Assembly (NCBI RefSeq): GCF_902809855.1
Contig: NZ_CADDWJ010000003.1
Location: 1-64,000 of the forward strand
DNA from: Acinetobacter sp. Marseille-Q1618
GTDB taxonomy: Bacteria > Pseudomonadota > Gammaproteobacteria > Pseudomonadales > Moraxellaceae
DNA length: 64,000 bases
Direction of reading: 5' to 3'
Position numbers and translations under genes: made by a program. Below are positions 8,073 through 18,807 of this stretch, piece after piece (the first letter of the stretch is position 1; each line of letters begins with the position of its first letter). Under the pieces are notes generated by a model that was not told the DNA's origin, did no database searches, and worked only from the letters and a program-made list of their open reading frames with translations.

Positions 8073-10154
8073 TTAATTCTGTTTAAATGCGTCTATTAAC
8101 GCTCTTTGTGAATTATGCAACTCTTCACCTTCTTTCGGCTCAGCACGTACCCAAGTACCATCCCCTTGTAACAACCAAGCTTGTTGATTATCTTGCAAAT
8201 AATTCAACAACCCTTGTTGATAAATACGTTTCTTTAACGCAGGATCTTCGACAGGGAAGCAGACTTCTACACGGTTAAATAAATTACGATCCATCCAGTC
8301 GGCACTTGAACAATAAATTCGCGCATTCCCATTATTGCTAAAATAATAAACACGTGTATGTTCTAAGAAACGTCCCACAATCGAACGTACGCGGATATTT
8401 TCCGAAAGGTTTGGCAAACCCGGACGCAAGCAGCAAATTGAACGGATAATTAAGTCAATTTGTACGCCAGCTTGCGATGCTTCATAGAGCTTATTGATCA
8501 ACTGAACTTCGGTTAAAGCATTAACTTTCACAATAATCTGCGCAGGCTTACCTGCTTTGGCATTGGCAATCTCATCATCAATAAAAGCCAAAAGCTGTGC
8601 ATGCAAGGTAAATGGTGCATGCAGAAGCTTTTTCAACTTCGCCATTTTGCCCATACCTGTCAGTTCTTGGAAAATACGATGCACATCCTCACACAATTCT
8701 TTGTCAGTGGTCATCAAACCATAGTCAGTATAGATTCGAGCATTGGTTGCATGGTAGTTACCCGTACCTAAATGCACATAACGCACCAGTTTATTGTTTT
8801 CTCGGCGTACCACCAAAATCATTTTGGCATGGGTTTTATAACCGACAATGCCATACACCACGACTGCACCCGCTTCTTGCAAGACATTTGCTACTGCAAT
8901 ATTCGACTCTTCATCAAAACGGGCACGCAACTCGATCACAGCGGTGACTTCTTTACCATTACGAGCTGCTTCGGCAAGTACTTGCACAATTTCTGAATCT
9001 GCGCCACTACGATATAATGTTTGTTTAATCGCCAATACTTGTGGATCACGTGCCGCTTCACGCAATAAGTTAATAACTGGTGCAAAAGACTCAAATGGAT
9101 GATGCAATAAAATGTCTTGTTTTTGCATGGCTGCAAAAATATTTTCAGTCTTTTTCAGCACTTTTGGAATCGCAGGAATATGTGCATCATAACGCATATG
9201 TGGACGTTTAAAGTTTGAGACCAAACGTGCCAAATTCACAGGGCCATCGACTTTATAAAGTTGCTCTTCGTGTAAATCGAACTCTTCTAAAAGATACTCA
9301 TAAATCGGCTGAGGACAATTTTCCGTGACTTCTAAACGAACTGCACGACCAAAACGACGTGAGCTTAATTCACCTTTGAGTGCTTTGGCGAGGTCTTCTA
9401 CATCCTCATTCAATGCCAGATCAGCATTTCGAGTAACACGGAATTGATAACAGCCTGTTGCCGTCATGCCAGGGAACAAGTCAGACACATGCTCATGAAT
9501 AATGGCAGACAACATCACAAAATGCTCTTTGCCACCTGTGAGCTCATCAGGTAAACGCACCACACGCGGTAATGAACGTGGTGCAGGCACCACAGCTAGG
9601 TCGATCTGACGACCAAATGCATCTTTACCTTCCAAAGTCACAATAAAATTTAAACTTTTATTGACTAAGCGTGGAAATGGATGCGCTGGATCAAGACTGA
9701 TCGGTGTTAACACAGGAGCAACTTGTTCTTGAAAGTATTTTTTAACCCATGCAGATTGTGCAGGTGTTAACTCACCACGACGTAAAAAACAAATGTCTTC
9801 TTCACGCAATTTTGGAAAGATTTCATCATTTAAAATACGATATTGACGTTCAATCGCAGCATGCGCTGTTTTAGAAATTGACTCTAAAACTTGGCGTGGT
9901 GTTAAACCATCTGGACTACGGCTTTCATTCCCCAAAGCCAGTTGTTCCATCACACCTGCAACACGGATTTCAAAAAATTCATCCATATTACGTGAAAAGA
10001 TCAATAAAAAATTCATCCGATCTAATATCGGATGTAAAGGGTCAACCGCTTGTTCTAACACACGTAAATGAAAGTCTAAAATTGACAATTCACGGTTAAT
10101 ATAGCGTTCATTATAGGTATATTCAGCTGGTGGATTATTTGGTGCGCTACTCAT
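8073..10154 (-). CDS. ppk: Polyphosphate kinase 1
   Basis: PPK1 makes long-chain polyphosphate from ATP. The product is about 693 aa, as in other gammaproteobacteria. The N-terminal domain starts around [14 protein letters not shown]. The catalytic part carries the autophosphorylated histidine in [14 protein letters not shown], and the C-terminal phospholipase-D-like segment contains [15 protein letters not shown]. The frame opens at 10169, but AGGCGAG before the ATG at 10154 favours that start. It is convergent with oxyR, as in A. baylyi. Confidence 0.95.
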   Translation of the reverse strand: MSSAPNNPPAEYTYNERYINRELSILDFHLRVLEQAVDPLHPILDRMNFLLIFSRNMDEFFEIRVAGVMEQLALGNESRSPDGLTPRQVLESISKTAHAAIERQYRILNDEIFPKLREEDICFLRRGELTPAQSAWVKKYFQEQVAPVLTPISLDPAHPFPRLVNKSLNFIVTLEGKDAFGRQIDLAVVPAPRSLPRVVRLPDELTGGKEHFVMLSAIIHEHVSDLFPGMTATGCYQFRVTRNADLALNEDVEDLAKALKGELSSRRFGRAVRLEVTENCPQPIYEYLLEEFDLHEEQLYKVDGPVNLARLVSNFKRPHMRYDAHIPAIPKVLKKTENIFAAMQKQDILLHHPFESFAPVINLLREAARDPQVLAIKQTLYRSGADSEIVQVLAEAARNGKEVTAVIELRARFDEESNIAVANVLQEAGAVVVYGIVGYKTHAKMILVVRRENNKLVRYVHLGTGNYHATNARIYTDYGLMTTDKELCEDVHRIFQELTGMGKMAKLKKLLHAPFTLHAQLLAFIDDEIANAKAGKPAQIIVKVNALTEVQLINKLYEASQAGVQIDLIIRSICCLRPGLPNLSENIRVRSIVGRFLEHTRVYYFSNNGNARIYCSSADWMDRNLFNRVEVCFPVEDPALKKRIYQQGLLNYLQDNQQAWLLQGDGTWVRAEPKEGEELHNSQRALIDAFKQN

Positions 10155-10215
10155 GCAACTCGCCTGCATTTAAAGATCTTTCTATTAGTATGCTTCAATT
10201 TTGTGACAATTTCAT

Positions 10216-10242
10216 AAAAAAAGTGCAATTAGCTGCACTTTT
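10216..10242 (-). terminator. Terminator downstream of mtgA
   Basis: The arms AAAAGTGCA and TGCACTTTT enclose the loop ATTAGC. The A-run on the + strand gives a U-tract in the mtgA direction. Confidence 0.65.
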
Positions 10243-10279
10243 AAAAGATAAATTTATTTGTATTGCAATGTCTTAACAT

Positions 10280-10954
10280 CTAATTAGGTACACGGGTTGA
10301 TCGCATATATTTTAAGATCAATCCTTTCCGATAGTTCAATTTACGATCATCTGGATGCTCTTGATAATATTTAGGATTTGTCAAAATAGCCGCCAAAAAT
10401 GCCGCTTGTTCACGGGTCAAACTTTTGGCAGTTTTTCCATAATAATGCCGTGTTGCGGCTTCCACCCCATAAATGTGATCACCAAACTCCACCGAGTTCA
10501 TATACACTTCTAAAATGCGCTGTTTTGACCACATGCGTTCCATCATGATGGTGGCAATGGTTTCTTGACCTTTACGAATATAAGAACGACGATTATAAAA
10601 AAATAGATTTTTCGCCAACTGCTGTGAAATAGTCGAACCACCAGCAACCACTTTTTCCTTTTTCATATTACGTTCAAGTGCATTTTCGATACCATCCCAG
10701 TCAAAACCATGGTGATCGAGAAATTTAGCATCTTCAGCAGCCACAATCGCATGTTTGAAATTATCGCTGATCTCATCATAATCACGCCATTGGTGCTTGA
10801 TCGGTTTAAAATCTGACAAATAAGTCCAACGCATAAACATGGTCGTTTCGACAGGATTGCTGCGCCAATACACCAAACTTGAAAAAATCCACAACTGAAT
10901 CAGAATAAGAATACTGACAATGATTAACAAACTACGAACAATAAAGGCTTTCAT
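10280..10954 (-). CDS. mtgA: Monofunctional biosynthetic peptidoglycan transglycosylase
   Basis: This inner-membrane GT51 glycosyltransferase polymerises lipid II into glycan strands. The 224-aa protein has one N-terminal membrane segment (about residues 7-30). Family motifs are [15 protein letters not shown], containing the catalytic Glu, and [14 protein letters not shown]. No transpeptidase domain follows, which fits MtgA rather than a class A penicillin-binding protein. It lies upstream of ppk on the same strand with a terminator between them. Confidence 0.95.
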   Translation of the reverse strand: MKAFIVRSLLIIVSILILIQLWIFSSLVYWRSNPVETTMFMRWTYLSDFKPIKHQWRDYDEISDNFKHAIVAAEDAKFLDHHGFDWDGIENALERNMKKEKVVAGGSTISQQLAKNLFFYNRRSYIRKGQETIATIMMERMWSKQRILEVYMNSVEFGDHIYGVEAATRHYYGKTAKSLTREQAAFLAAILTNPKYYQEHPDDRKLNYRKGLILKYMRSTRVPN

Positions 10955-11029
10955 GTCAGTCAGTTACTCCAAATTCAAGAAAAATTCATGTTAAGCTTAA
11001 GTCCATAACAACGCACAGAATATAATGTT

Positions 11030-11839
11030 ATGTCAGAAATGCAACCACCTTTCCAAGTTCAACCACGTCAAGCCATAGGGAAAATCACCTTACTATTGAT
11101 CATCATCAATGTGGGTTTATTTGCTTGGCAAGTTATCTCAGGTGTCAACATAAACAACCCAAGTATTCGAGATGCATTGCTCTGGGGTGCAGATTATGCC
11201 CCTTTAACCTTTTTAGAAGAACCTTTTCGTTTATTTAGTAGCATGTTTTTCCATTTTGGTTTAATGCACTTGGGCTTCAACATGTGGGCATTGTATATTT
11301 TTGGCAATGTCGCTGAGGAAACTTTTGGCAAGTTTTATTATCTAGGTTTGTATGTGCTTGCAGGTTTAATGGGCAGCTTGCTCAGTGGTTATATTGATAT
11401 TCAAAATGCCTATACCTTTTTACAAACTCATGATCAAAGCATGATTCCTCGTGTATCCGCAGGTGCATCTGGTGCAGTGATGGGACTAGGTGGTGCGCTT
11501 ACTTTATTATCACTCTTTCCACCGACACCGCAGCAACGTTTTATTTTAGATAAAAAATCCCTTTTAATCATTTTAGCGATTAACCTTGCCTTTGGTTTCT
11601 TTACTCAAGGCATCAATAATGCTGCACACATTGGTGGCATGATCATGGGCGCAACTTTAGCGTTATTGTGGTATGTCATACAACGTAGCAAAGCCAATCC
11701 CATCGTGAATGTAGTAATTCTAGTCATCACTGCTGTGACAACATACGCTATCTATATGTATCTACAACAGCTTATTCAGCCAATTAGCCCATTATGGAAA
11801 GATGCAGTCATACAAATGAAAAGCCAATTAAAATTTTAA
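11030..11839 (+). CDS. Rhomboid-family intramembrane serine protease
   Basis: The 269-aa product is a multi-pass inner-membrane protein. The catalytic dyad is visible as Ser147 in GASGAVMG and His200 in NNAAHIGG. The HFGLMHLGFNMWAL segment matches the conserved His-x-x-x-Asn region of rhomboids. It should cleave transmembrane segments of unknown membrane substrates. It is divergent from mtgA across about 75 bp and ends before a terminator. Confidence 0.9.
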   Translation: MSEMQPPFQVQPRQAIGKITLLLIIINVGLFAWQVISGVNINNPSIRDALLWGADYAPLTFLEEPFRLFSSMFFHFGLMHLGFNMWALYIFGNVAEETFGKFYYLGLYVLAGLMGSLLSGYIDIQNAYTFLQTHDQSMIPRVSAGASGAVMGLGGALTLLSLFPPTPQQRFILDKKSLLIILAINLAFGFFTQGINNAAHIGGMIMGATLALLWYVIQRSKANPIVNVVILVITAVTTYAIYMYLQQLIQPISPLWKDAVIQMKSQLKF

Positions 11840-11864
11840 ACGTATCTAAGCATTAAGGAAGTTA

Positions 11865-11899
11865 AGGAAATAGCCTGAAATAGACTATTTCCTATTTTT
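11865..11899 (+). terminator. Terminator after rhomboid gene
   Basis: AGGAAATAG (11865-11873) pairs with CTATTTCCT (11885-11893), followed by ATTTTTA. The same stem sequence recurs after the Do protease gene at 15.2 kb. Confidence 0.65.
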
Positions 11900-11915
11900 A
11901 AAGTTAAAGTCGCCC

Positions 11916-13553
11916 TTAGTTATTTACCAAAGGTGTTTCTACTTTAAAGTTTGGTGGTGTGAGTACAGTTTTGCGTAGCTCGCTTGATTGTTCAGGATAA
12001 TCCAAGGTGTAATGTAAACCGCGAGATTCTTTACGTTGCATGGCACAACGCACGATCATTTCTGATACTAAGACTAAGTTACGCAGCTCAATCAAATTCT
12101 TACTGACATGATAATCTTGATAATATTCAGTAATTTCCTGTTTCAGCATCTCTATACGATGTAAGGCACGTTCCAAACGCTTGGTGGTGCGCACGATGCC
12201 GACATAATTCCACATGGTCTGACGTAGCTCATCCCAGTTTTGTAAAATCACCACTTCTTCATCAGGACTTACCGCTTGTGTAGCATCCCATTCTGGTACA
12301 TTTGGAACTTCAAAAGAATGATCAAATTTTTCTTGAATATCTTTTGCAGCACTCATGCCATAGACAAAACATTCTAATAAAGAATTACTTGCCATACGGT
12401 TTGCGCCATGCAAACCTGTGTATGAGGTTTCCCCAATCGCATATAAACCTGCAATGTCGGTTTCACTATTTTCATCCACAACTACGCCACCGCAGGTATA
12501 GTGGGCAGCAGGAACCACAGGGATCATATCTTTGGTAATGTCGATACCCAACTCCATCAAACGTGCATATAAAGTTGGAAAATGTTCTTTCACAAAATCA
12601 GCAGATTTATGGGTAATGTCAAGCCACACATGACGAATACCCAAACGTTTAATTTCAAAATCAATCGCCCGTGCCACAATATCACGTGGCGCAAGCTCTG
12701 CACGCTCATCAAAACGCAACATAAACCGTTCACCATCAGGTAAACGTAAATAAGCACCCTCTCCACGCATCGCTTCAGTAATTAAAAAAGAGCGTGCTTG
12801 TGGATGGTATAAACAGGTCGGATGAAATTGGTTAAATTCCATATTAGCCACTCGGCAGCCTGCACGATATGCCATCGCAATACCGTCACCTGTAGCAATA
12901 TCAGGATTAGAGGTATATAAATACGCTTTCATTGCACCACCACATGCAAGTGCGGTGAAAGGTGCTAAAAAAGTATGTACTTTTTCATTACGTTCATCGA
13001 GTGCATACAAACCTAAAGCTTTATTTACCAGTTCTTTATGACCTAATTTGTGTGTCGTGATCAGATCAATCGCAATGAAATTTTCAAAAATAGTAATATT
13101 TTGTTTTTCTTGAGCACGCTCAACCAGTGTCGTGGAAATGGCTTTGCCCGTTGCATCTGCTGCATGAATAATACGGCGCTGTGAATGCCCACCTTCACGG
13201 GTCAGATGCAATTGTTCATCTTCATCTAAGGTGAATTTCACGCCATGTTCAAGTAAAAAGTCAACTGAAGGGCGACCACCTTCAACGGTTTGCTTCACTG
13301 CATCCATTTCACATAAATGTGCACCCGCAATCATAGTGTCATCTATATGTTGTTCAATAGAGTCAGTTTCATCAAGCACAGCCGCAACACCACCTTGGGC
13401 ATAATAAGTACTGGCATCGGTTAAGCTTGATTTGGCTAAAACAGCAATTTTAAAATGTGTTGGCAAAGATAAAGCTAGGCTTAAACCTGCGCCACCACTT
13501 CCCACAATAATCACGTCAAATTGGTGCGTGGTTTTTAAATTAGACATGTCCAT
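11916..13553 (-). CDS. nadB: L-aspartate oxidase
   Basis: NadB oxidises L-aspartate to iminoaspartate with FAD, the first step of de novo NAD synthesis. The 545-aa product shows the FAD Rossmann motif [15 protein letters not shown], the active-site region HFHPT-like [10 protein letters not shown], and the C-terminal FAD region [20 protein letters not shown]. Two in-frame ATG codons (13553 and 13547) are possible starts. nadA and nadC are not in this window, so the pathway genes are unlinked here. Confidence 0.95.
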   Translation of the reverse strand: MDMSNLKTTHQFDVIIVGSGGAGLSLALSLPTHFKIAVLAKSSLTDASTYYAQGGVAAVLDETDSIEQHIDDTMIAGAHLCEMDAVKQTVEGGRPSVDFLLEHGVKFTLDEDEQLHLTREGGHSQRRIIHAADATGKAISTTLVERAQEKQNITIFENFIAIDLITTHKLGHKELVNKALGLYALDERNEKVHTFLAPFTALACGGAMKAYLYTSNPDIATGDGIAMAYRAGCRVANMEFNQFHPTCLYHPQARSFLITEAMRGEGAYLRLPDGERFMLRFDERAELAPRDIVARAIDFEIKRLGIRHVWLDITHKSADFVKEHFPTLYARLMELGIDITKDMIPVVPAAHYTCGGVVVDENSETDIAGLYAIGETSYTGLHGANRMASNSLLECFVYGMSAAKDIQEKFDHSFEVPNVPEWDATQAVSPDEEVVILQNWDELRQTMWNYVGIVRTTKRLERALHRIEMLKQEITEYYQDYHVSKNLIELRNLVLVSEMIVRCAMQRKESRGLHYTLDYPEQSSELRKTVLTPPNFKVETPLVNN

Positions 13554-13781
13554 CAGCTAATTTGAAAAGAGTTTGGTAATGACACTCTTTTTTTAAATAA
13601 ATTTCAATAGTTATAAGTCTCAGATTTTAGTCTATTCGGCAAATTCATCGTATTTTAAGCATTTTTTAAGTAAAGTATTGTTTTTTAAAAATATAGAAAC
13701 ATTTTATTACGCAACAGTTTATATTTGTGTGTTACAAACAAGTATGTCAATAAAGAACAAAATTTGTAGGTTTACTATCTC

Positions 13782-15173
13782 ATGAAAAATGGCTTTATAC
13801 AAAAAGGAATGTATGCGGCTGTATTTACAGTTGCAGCAACACAAGCTCAAGCACAAGCACCTGTCGATTTCTCAAACTTGGTAGAACAAGTCAGTCCTGC
13901 TGTAGTCAGCGTGAACGTTGTTAAAAAGCTTTCTCAAGAAGAATTATTACAGCAACAAGTTCCTGAGATTTTAAAACGTTTTTTTGGTAATCAAATTATT
14001 ATTCCTCAGCAACAAATTCCTCAAGAAAAAACAGGTTATGGCAGTGCCTTCTTTATTAGTCAGGATGGTTATCTCCTCACCAACCACCATGTCGTTGAAG
14101 ATGCCTCTAAGGTGACGATTGTTTTAAATGACCGCCGTGAAATTGATGCCAAAGTGATTGGTAGTGATGAACGTACCGATATTGCTTTATTGAAAGTGGA
14201 CGGTCGAAATTTCCCATCATTAAGCGTTGGCAATGTTGATCAATTAAAAGTTGGACAGCCTGTACTTGCCATTGGTTCGCCATTTGGCTTTGATTATTCA
14301 GCATCAGCAGGGATTGTCAGTGCCAAGTCTCGCAATATGTTAGGTGAAACATCGGTTCCATTTATTCAAACAGATGTAGCTTTGAACCCAGGTAACTCAG
14401 GGGGCCCTCTCTTTAACCAACAAGGTCAGGTGGTAGGTGTTAACTCACGTATCTTTAGTGGTACAGGCGGTTATATGGGCTTGTCATTCTCGATTCCAAT
14501 TGATGTCGCAATGGATGTGGTAGATCAATTGAAGAAGAATGGTAAAGTGACACGTTCGTATCTAGGGGTAATGCTACAAGATATTGACCGTAACTTAGCA
14601 GAAGCTTATAAACTGGATAAACCAGAAGGTTCATTGATTACTCAAGTTGCAGCAGGTTCACCTGCGGATAAAGCTGGTTTTAGAGCGGGTGATGTCATCA
14701 TGAAATACAATGGCTCACCAATTTCACGTACGAGCGAGTTATTAAACTATCTAAATCGTACTCAGCCAGAACAAACTGTACAGTTGGAAATTTTGCGTGA
14801 TGATAAGCCTAAAGTGATTAGTGCAAAACTCACGATTGCACCAGATGATACACCTGCAAAAAGTGAAAATGCCGTTACATCTCCTAAGAAAAAGGGTCCA
14901 ACACTTGGAGTAGCCATTCGTTCATTAAACGAAGCTGAAAAATCTCGTTTGGGTATCAAAGGTGGTGTGTTGATCCAAGACATTACACGTGGTGGGTTGG
15001 CAGCACAATCTCGCCTTCTTGCAGGAGATATTGTGACGCAAATTAATTCAAAACCAATTTTAAATGCCAATGATTTTGTTGAAGCAGTATCTGAATTAAA
15101 AACCAATACTGTGGCACGTGTAGCGATTATTCGTGAAGGGCAACATGCAATGTTAGGTTTGCGTATCCAATAA
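13782..15173 (+). CDS. Do-family periplasmic serine endopeptidase (DegP/DegQ/MucD type)
   Basis: The 463-aa product is an envelope quality-control protease. The signal peptide spans about residues 1-26 (ending AQAQA). The trypsin-like domain has the triad His103 (TNHHVVED), Asp133 (RTDIALL) and Ser206 (NPGNSGGPL). Two PDZ domains follow, at about residues 255-350 and 370-460. The two-PDZ layout fits DegP/DegQ/MucD rather than DegS. The gene is monocistronic and ends at a perfect 12-bp terminator stem. Control by an envelope-stress sigma factor is plausible, but I see no clear promoter. Confidence 0.92.
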   Translation: MKNGFIQKGMYAAVFTVAATQAQAQAPVDFSNLVEQVSPAVVSVNVVKKLSQEELLQQQVPEILKRFFGNQIIIPQQQIPQEKTGYGSAFFISQDGYLLTNHHVVEDASKVTIVLNDRREIDAKVIGSDERTDIALLKVDGRNFPSLSVGNVDQLKVGQPVLAIGSPFGFDYSASAGIVSAKSRNMLGETSVPFIQTDVALNPGNSGGPLFNQQGQVVGVNSRIFSGTGGYMGLSFSIPIDVAMDVVDQLKKNGKVTRSYLGVMLQDIDRNLAEAYKLDKPEGSLITQVAAGSPADKAGFRAGDVIMKYNGSPISRTSELLNYLNRTQPEQTVQLEILRDDKPKVISAKLTIAPDDTPAKSENAVTSPKKKGPTLGVAIRSLNEAEKSRLGIKGGVLIQDITRGGLAAQSRLLAGDIVTQINSKPILNANDFVEAVSELKTNTVARVAIIREGQHAMLGLRIQ

Positions 15174-15212
15174 TATATTGCAACAAATAAATCACGTTTA
15201 AGAAATAACTGA

Positions 15213-15249
15213 TAGGAAATAGTCTTCAACTCGACTATTTCCTATTTTA
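15213..15249 (+). terminator. Terminator after Do protease gene
   Basis: A perfect 12-bp stem (15213-15224 with 15233-15244) around an eight-base loop is followed by TTTTA. Its core AGGAAATAG/CTATTTCCT is the same as in the terminator at 11865-11899. Confidence 0.75.
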
Positions 15250-15305
15250 AATAGTACTGTTTTAAAAATGCTATTTGACGTTTCTATTATTTAAATGATT
15301 AAACC

Positions 15306-15722
15306 TTATCTTTTCGGAGGAATAGAATAAGTGCCTGTAACATGCGCCACAGGTTGCTCTTGATCAATTGAATAGATCCAAACTTCACCTACAATCAAAG
15401 CTTGTCCGACTTTCATCAATTTACATACACCACGCAAATCGACACCACCAGAAGGTTTACGTAAAAAATTAACATTTAAATTGGTCGTGACTGCTAAACC
15501 GACAATGCCTATTTCCCCTAAGATTGCGACATATAAAGCAAAATCAGCCAGCGTCATCATGGTTGGGCCTGAAATGGTTCCACCTGGACGAATATCTGTG
15601 CCACTCACGTGCCATATCAAAGTTGCACCACATTCAGTCACCTCTTCAATTTCACATTTTTCTAAACTCGGTGGAAAATGTACGGTTAAAAAATCAATAA
15701 TTTCCTGTTTGCTACTTTTCAT
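15306..15722 (-). CDS. PaaI-type hotdog-fold thioesterase
   Basis: The 138-aa protein has the single-domain 4HBT hotdog length. The segment GGTISGPTMMTLADFALYV contains the Asp/Thr active-site region typical of PaaI-like acyl-CoA thioesterases, and TTNLNVNFLRKP is the matching central strand. Hydrolysis of an acyl- or aryl-CoA is expected, but the substrate cannot be read from sequence. No catabolic operon surrounds it. It is convergent with the Do protease gene. Confidence 0.82.
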   Translation of the reverse strand: MKSSKQEIIDFLTVHFPPSLEKCEIEEVTECGATLIWHVSGTDIRPGGTISGPTMMTLADFALYVAILGEIGIVGLAVTTNLNVNFLRKPSGGVDLRGVCKLMKVGQALIVGEVWIYSIDQEQPVAHVTGTYSIPPKR

Positions 15723-15896
15723 TTCTATCTATCCCTAAGCCATTGCTTTATTTCATGACCTTCTCAATATAAATGTTTTTGTGAATAGACTTAAGAACTC
15801 TTGGGTTCACTTTTTGAGTGGTAAGGAAATTTTTTGCCAATGCTTTTATTTTGTTCTATTTTAAAACCACTTATAAGATAACTTTTAATAAAAACT

Positions 15897-16352
15897 ATGC
15901 AAACACCCTACATTTTCATAGATGCTGATGATGGTACACAAACATCTTGGTTGTATTTGATCGTAGAAAAACCGACACAAATTTTCTATGTTACCCAATG
16001 TGCAGGACTAGAAAATGAAATTCGATATATCGAAGGTTTTCTGATTCCCTTGATAGGGGAAACATTCAATACAGATGATGTTTTAGACAATTATTCAAAT
16101 AAGTTAAGACACATTTTTCATCAAGGTAAATATTGCCAAAGCCAACATTCCTTGAATACTCAACAAATTGATCAACTCAAAGCTTATGTTGAAAATATTA
16201 CAATTTGGTTCACTACATCTGAACATACAGAAGACGATAAACGTCAGCATTTATTTTTGGACATGAGTCGCTTAGAAGAAATAACTGAAGCGTGGGTTCC
16301 TGTTATTTCTCCTTATGGCAAAGCAATTTTAATTTCGAAAAATTGTGATTGA
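15897..16352 (+). CDS. Hypothetical protein (151 aa)
   Basis: I do not recognise this protein with confidence. It is a 151-aa soluble, acidic protein with no signal peptide or membrane segment. It begins with a beta-rich stretch (IFIDADDGTQTSWLYLIVE) and contains a predicted helical middle. The overall look recalls small DUF6210-like proteins, but that is a guess. A single gene, it runs convergent with the secreted-protein gene at 16.4 kb. No ribosome-binding site is strong. Confidence 0.6.
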   Translation: MQTPYIFIDADDGTQTSWLYLIVEKPTQIFYVTQCAGLENEIRYIEGFLIPLIGETFNTDDVLDNYSNKLRHIFHQGKYCQSQHSLNTQQIDQLKAYVENITIWFTTSEHTEDDKRQHLFLDMSRLEEITEAWVPVISPYGKAILISKNCD

Positions 16353-16393
16353 TTTAAATTTTTTAACATCAACATATGTTTAAGAAATTGATT

Positions 16394-16957
16394 TTAATTC
16401 TTTTCATATTGACAACTGAGCTCAACCAATGGCCATGGATTGTGTTGCTCATCAGGCGCCCAATTATTTGATATAGATTGGGTTGTAGTAAATTTACCCT
16501 TTTTACTTTGGGATATTTGATAAGAACGCAATTTTAAATTCATTGCTTTGGCTTGATCATTAAATTCTGCATCAGACTTTGCATTTAAGGTTTTCGCAGA
16601 CTTTTCAACCGTTTCAAAAGACTTTTTATTGGGCACCATTAAAGATAATTTTACAAATTCACCTTCTGCACCAATTTGATTATTCACATAATAACTTGAA
16701 AATCCATGCACAGTAATTTTTTGATTAATTTTATCAAATGCGGAAGGGAAATCTATTTCCTGGACTTCATCATCAGTCATTTCATCTTTATTTTCATATA
16801 GATAAGAATAAACCTCTACTGCTTCATCTAGTGTTACTTTACAGTTAAAAGCATCAGAAATGAGTTGTTCAGTAATTTTTATTTCTTTCGCTTGAGCAGA
16901 TTGGAGGGCTAAACAGCTCATGAAAGCAATTGAATATTTATAGATATTTTTTGACAT
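16394..16957 (-). CDS. Hypothetical secreted protein (187 aa)
   Basis: The 187-aa product has an N-terminal signal peptide (about residues 1-23, with a small-residue end at QSAQA before KEIKITEQ), so it is probably periplasmic. It carries three cysteines, one inside the signal peptide, one in FNCKVTL and one near the end in ELSCQYEKN; the last two could form a disulfide. I do not recognise a family. It is followed by a 186-bp AT-rich gap before tmk. Confidence 0.6.
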   Translation of the reverse strand: MSKNIYKYSIAFMSCLALQSAQAKEIKITEQLISDAFNCKVTLDEAVEVYSYLYENKDEMTDDEVQEIDFPSAFDKINQKITVHGFSSYYVNNQIGAEGEFVKLSLMVPNKKSFETVEKSAKTLNAKSDAEFNDQAKAMNLKLRSYQISQSKKGKFTTTQSISNNWAPDEQHNPWPLVELSCQYEKN

Positions 16958-17143
16958 GAATTAGATCTCGTTAGATTTTTAATTGCTAAAAATATGTTCA
17001 AAACAACGTAGTTTAACAAACCATCCAACGAAATCTATAATAATTTGTAAATGAGAAATATATTTTTTCATTGTCATATCGAGTTCATTGAAAACAAAGA
17101 ATCCCTCAATATGAAATAAGCATTTATTTGATGCGAATTTAAA

Positions 17144-17743
17144 TTACTCCAAATAACTTAATGCTTCTGCAAAAACTGCTTCCTCAGTTTGAGTCGCATC
17201 CAAACGCTTCATACGTTCGGGATCTCGTGCATGAATTTCTGCAAACCCTGAACGTACCGACTCAAAGAAATTTACTTTTTCTTGTTCAAAACGATCTAAA
17301 GCACCTCGCTCTCTGGCACGAGTCATCCCTAATTCAATCGGAGCATCTAACCAAAAAGTTAAATCTGGCATTTGAGCAACAAAATTTTCATTTAAAAGTT
17401 GTAATTTGTCACGACTCAACCCACGCCCTGCACATTGATAAGCAAAGCTTGAGTCAGTAAAGCGATCACATAATACAATTTTACCAGCAGCCAATGCAGG
17501 TAAAATCACCGTTTCGATATGCTGTGCACGTGCTGCATACATCAGTAATAGTTCGGTATCATTACTCATTTTTTCATCGTGATTTATTGACAACAATAAC
17601 GAACGTATTTGCTCAGCAAGTGGTGTTCCACCAGGTTCGCGTGTTAACACAACATCTTTGCCTTGTTGTTGAAAATATTCAAACAATCTACGAATCAGCG
17701 TGGTTTTTCCTACACCCTCTGTGCCTTCAAAACTAATAAACAT
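17144..17743 (-). CDS. tmk: Thymidylate kinase
   Basis: Tmk phosphorylates dTMP to dTDP. The 199-aa product has the P-loop GTEGVGKTT at residues about 7-15, the DR-containing dTMP site CDRFTDSSFAYQ, and the LID region with RARERGALDRFEQE. It lies 8 bp downstream of mltG as the last gene of pabC-mltG-tmk, a gene order conserved in many proteobacteria. Confidence 0.96.
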   Translation of the reverse strand: MFISFEGTEGVGKTTLIRRLFEYFQQQGKDVVLTREPGGTPLAEQIRSLLLSINHDEKMSNDTELLLMYAARAQHIETVILPALAAGKIVLCDRFTDSSFAYQCAGRGLSRDKLQLLNENFVAQMPDLTFWLDAPIELGMTRARERGALDRFEQEKVNFFESVRSGFAEIHARDPERMKRLDATQTEEAVFAEALSYLE

Positions 17744-17751
17744 ACTAACTC

Positions 17752-18807
17752 CTAATTTTTTGAACGCATCACAGAAAGGTATTCTTGTACTGCACGATTA
17801 TGATCTGCCAAATTGGCTGAGAATTTATGTCCGCCATTGCCTGTAGCAACAAAGTAAATATTGTTAGAGTTGTCAGGATGCATCGCAGCCTCAATGGCTT
17901 TTTTACTTGGCAAAGCAATCGGTGTAGGCGGTAAGCCATTAATGGTATAAGTATTATAAGCTGTTGGGGTACGCAGGTCTTGTTTAGTGATATTGCCCTT
18001 GTAGTTATCCCCCATGCCATAAATCACAGTTGGGTCTGTTTGCAGACGCATTCCTAATTTTAAACGGCGTACAAAAACGCCTGATACTTGACGAAGCTCA
18101 CTGTCTACACTGGTTTCACGTTCAATAATTGATGCCATAATCAAAGCTTGATATTTATTTTCATAAGGCAAACCTTGATCACGTTTTTCCCACGCAGCAT
18201 CTAAGATTTTCATTTGACGCTGATATAAATCGGTTAAAATCTTTTTATCACTTGCGCCTTTGTCAAAGAAATAAGTATCTGGTGCAAACAAACCTTCTGG
18301 ATGTTCATAAGGAATATTTAAAGCTTTTAGCATTTCAGCAGTGCTTAGATGTGCAACTTCAGTTTTAACATACTGATCTTTTTTCAGAGTGTTGAGTAAC
18401 TGTTTTGTTGTGGTGCCTTCAATGACTAAAACACGATTCATTTGCGCATTATCAGCGTCAGACACCATCACCAAAACTTGGCGCATATTCATGCCTTTTG
18501 AAACTTCATAAACACCTGCTTTCATGGTGTCATGAATAAAAGCTTTACGATAGAGTTTTAAAACAATCGGAAAATTCACCTTATTGTCTTTGGCGAGTTG
18601 ATCAATAAAACCCGTATAGGTATCACCATTATCAATCACTAGTTTTTGCTTAGCACCGTCTACAGGATAAGCTTTAAACAAACTCATTTTCAAAATGATG
18701 GCAACCAAAATTAAAGCTGCAATCAATGCAACTGCAACGCCTTTATAGAATTTGTTTTGTGCATTTTTCGGCACTTTTTTATTGGTTTTTGCAGGAGTCT
18801 TAGGCAT
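17752..18807 (-). CDS. mltG: Endolytic transglycosylase MltG
   Basis: MltG is an inner-membrane lytic transglycosylase that cuts nascent glycan strands and so limits their length. The product from the ATG at 18807 is 351 aa. It has one membrane segment (about residues 20-40), a LysM-like region, and the catalytic YceG core with the Glu in MASIIERET followed by RLQTDPTVIYG. The frame extends upstream to 18852. The start at 18807, overlapping the pabC stop by 8 bp, is the natural one for a translationally coupled operon. Confidence 0.93.
   Translation of the reverse strand: MPKTPAKTNKKVPKNAQNKFYKGVAVALIAALILVAIILKMSLFKAYPVDGAKQKLVIDNGDTYTGFIDQLAKDNKVNFPIVLKLYRKAFIHDTMKAGVYEVSKGMNMRQVLVMVSDADNAQMNRVLVIEGTTTKQLLNTLKKDQYVKTEVAHLSTAEMLKALNIPYEHPEGLFAPDTYFFDKGASDKKILTDLYQRQMKILDAAWEKRDQGLPYENKYQALIMASIIERETSVDSELRQVSGVFVRRLKLGMRLQTDPTVIYGMGDNYKGNITKQDLRTPTAYNTYTINGLPPTPIALPSKKAIEAAMHPDNSNNIYFVATGNGGHKFSANLADHNRAVQEYLSVMRSKN

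Noticed and set aside
8612..8947. 111-codon frame antisense to ppk
   Set aside because: It is a shadow of a well-identified gene with no independent signal.
14762..15229. 155-codon frame antisense to the Do protease gene
   Set aside because: The + strand gene carries a full catalytic triad and PDZ domains; this frame has no motif.
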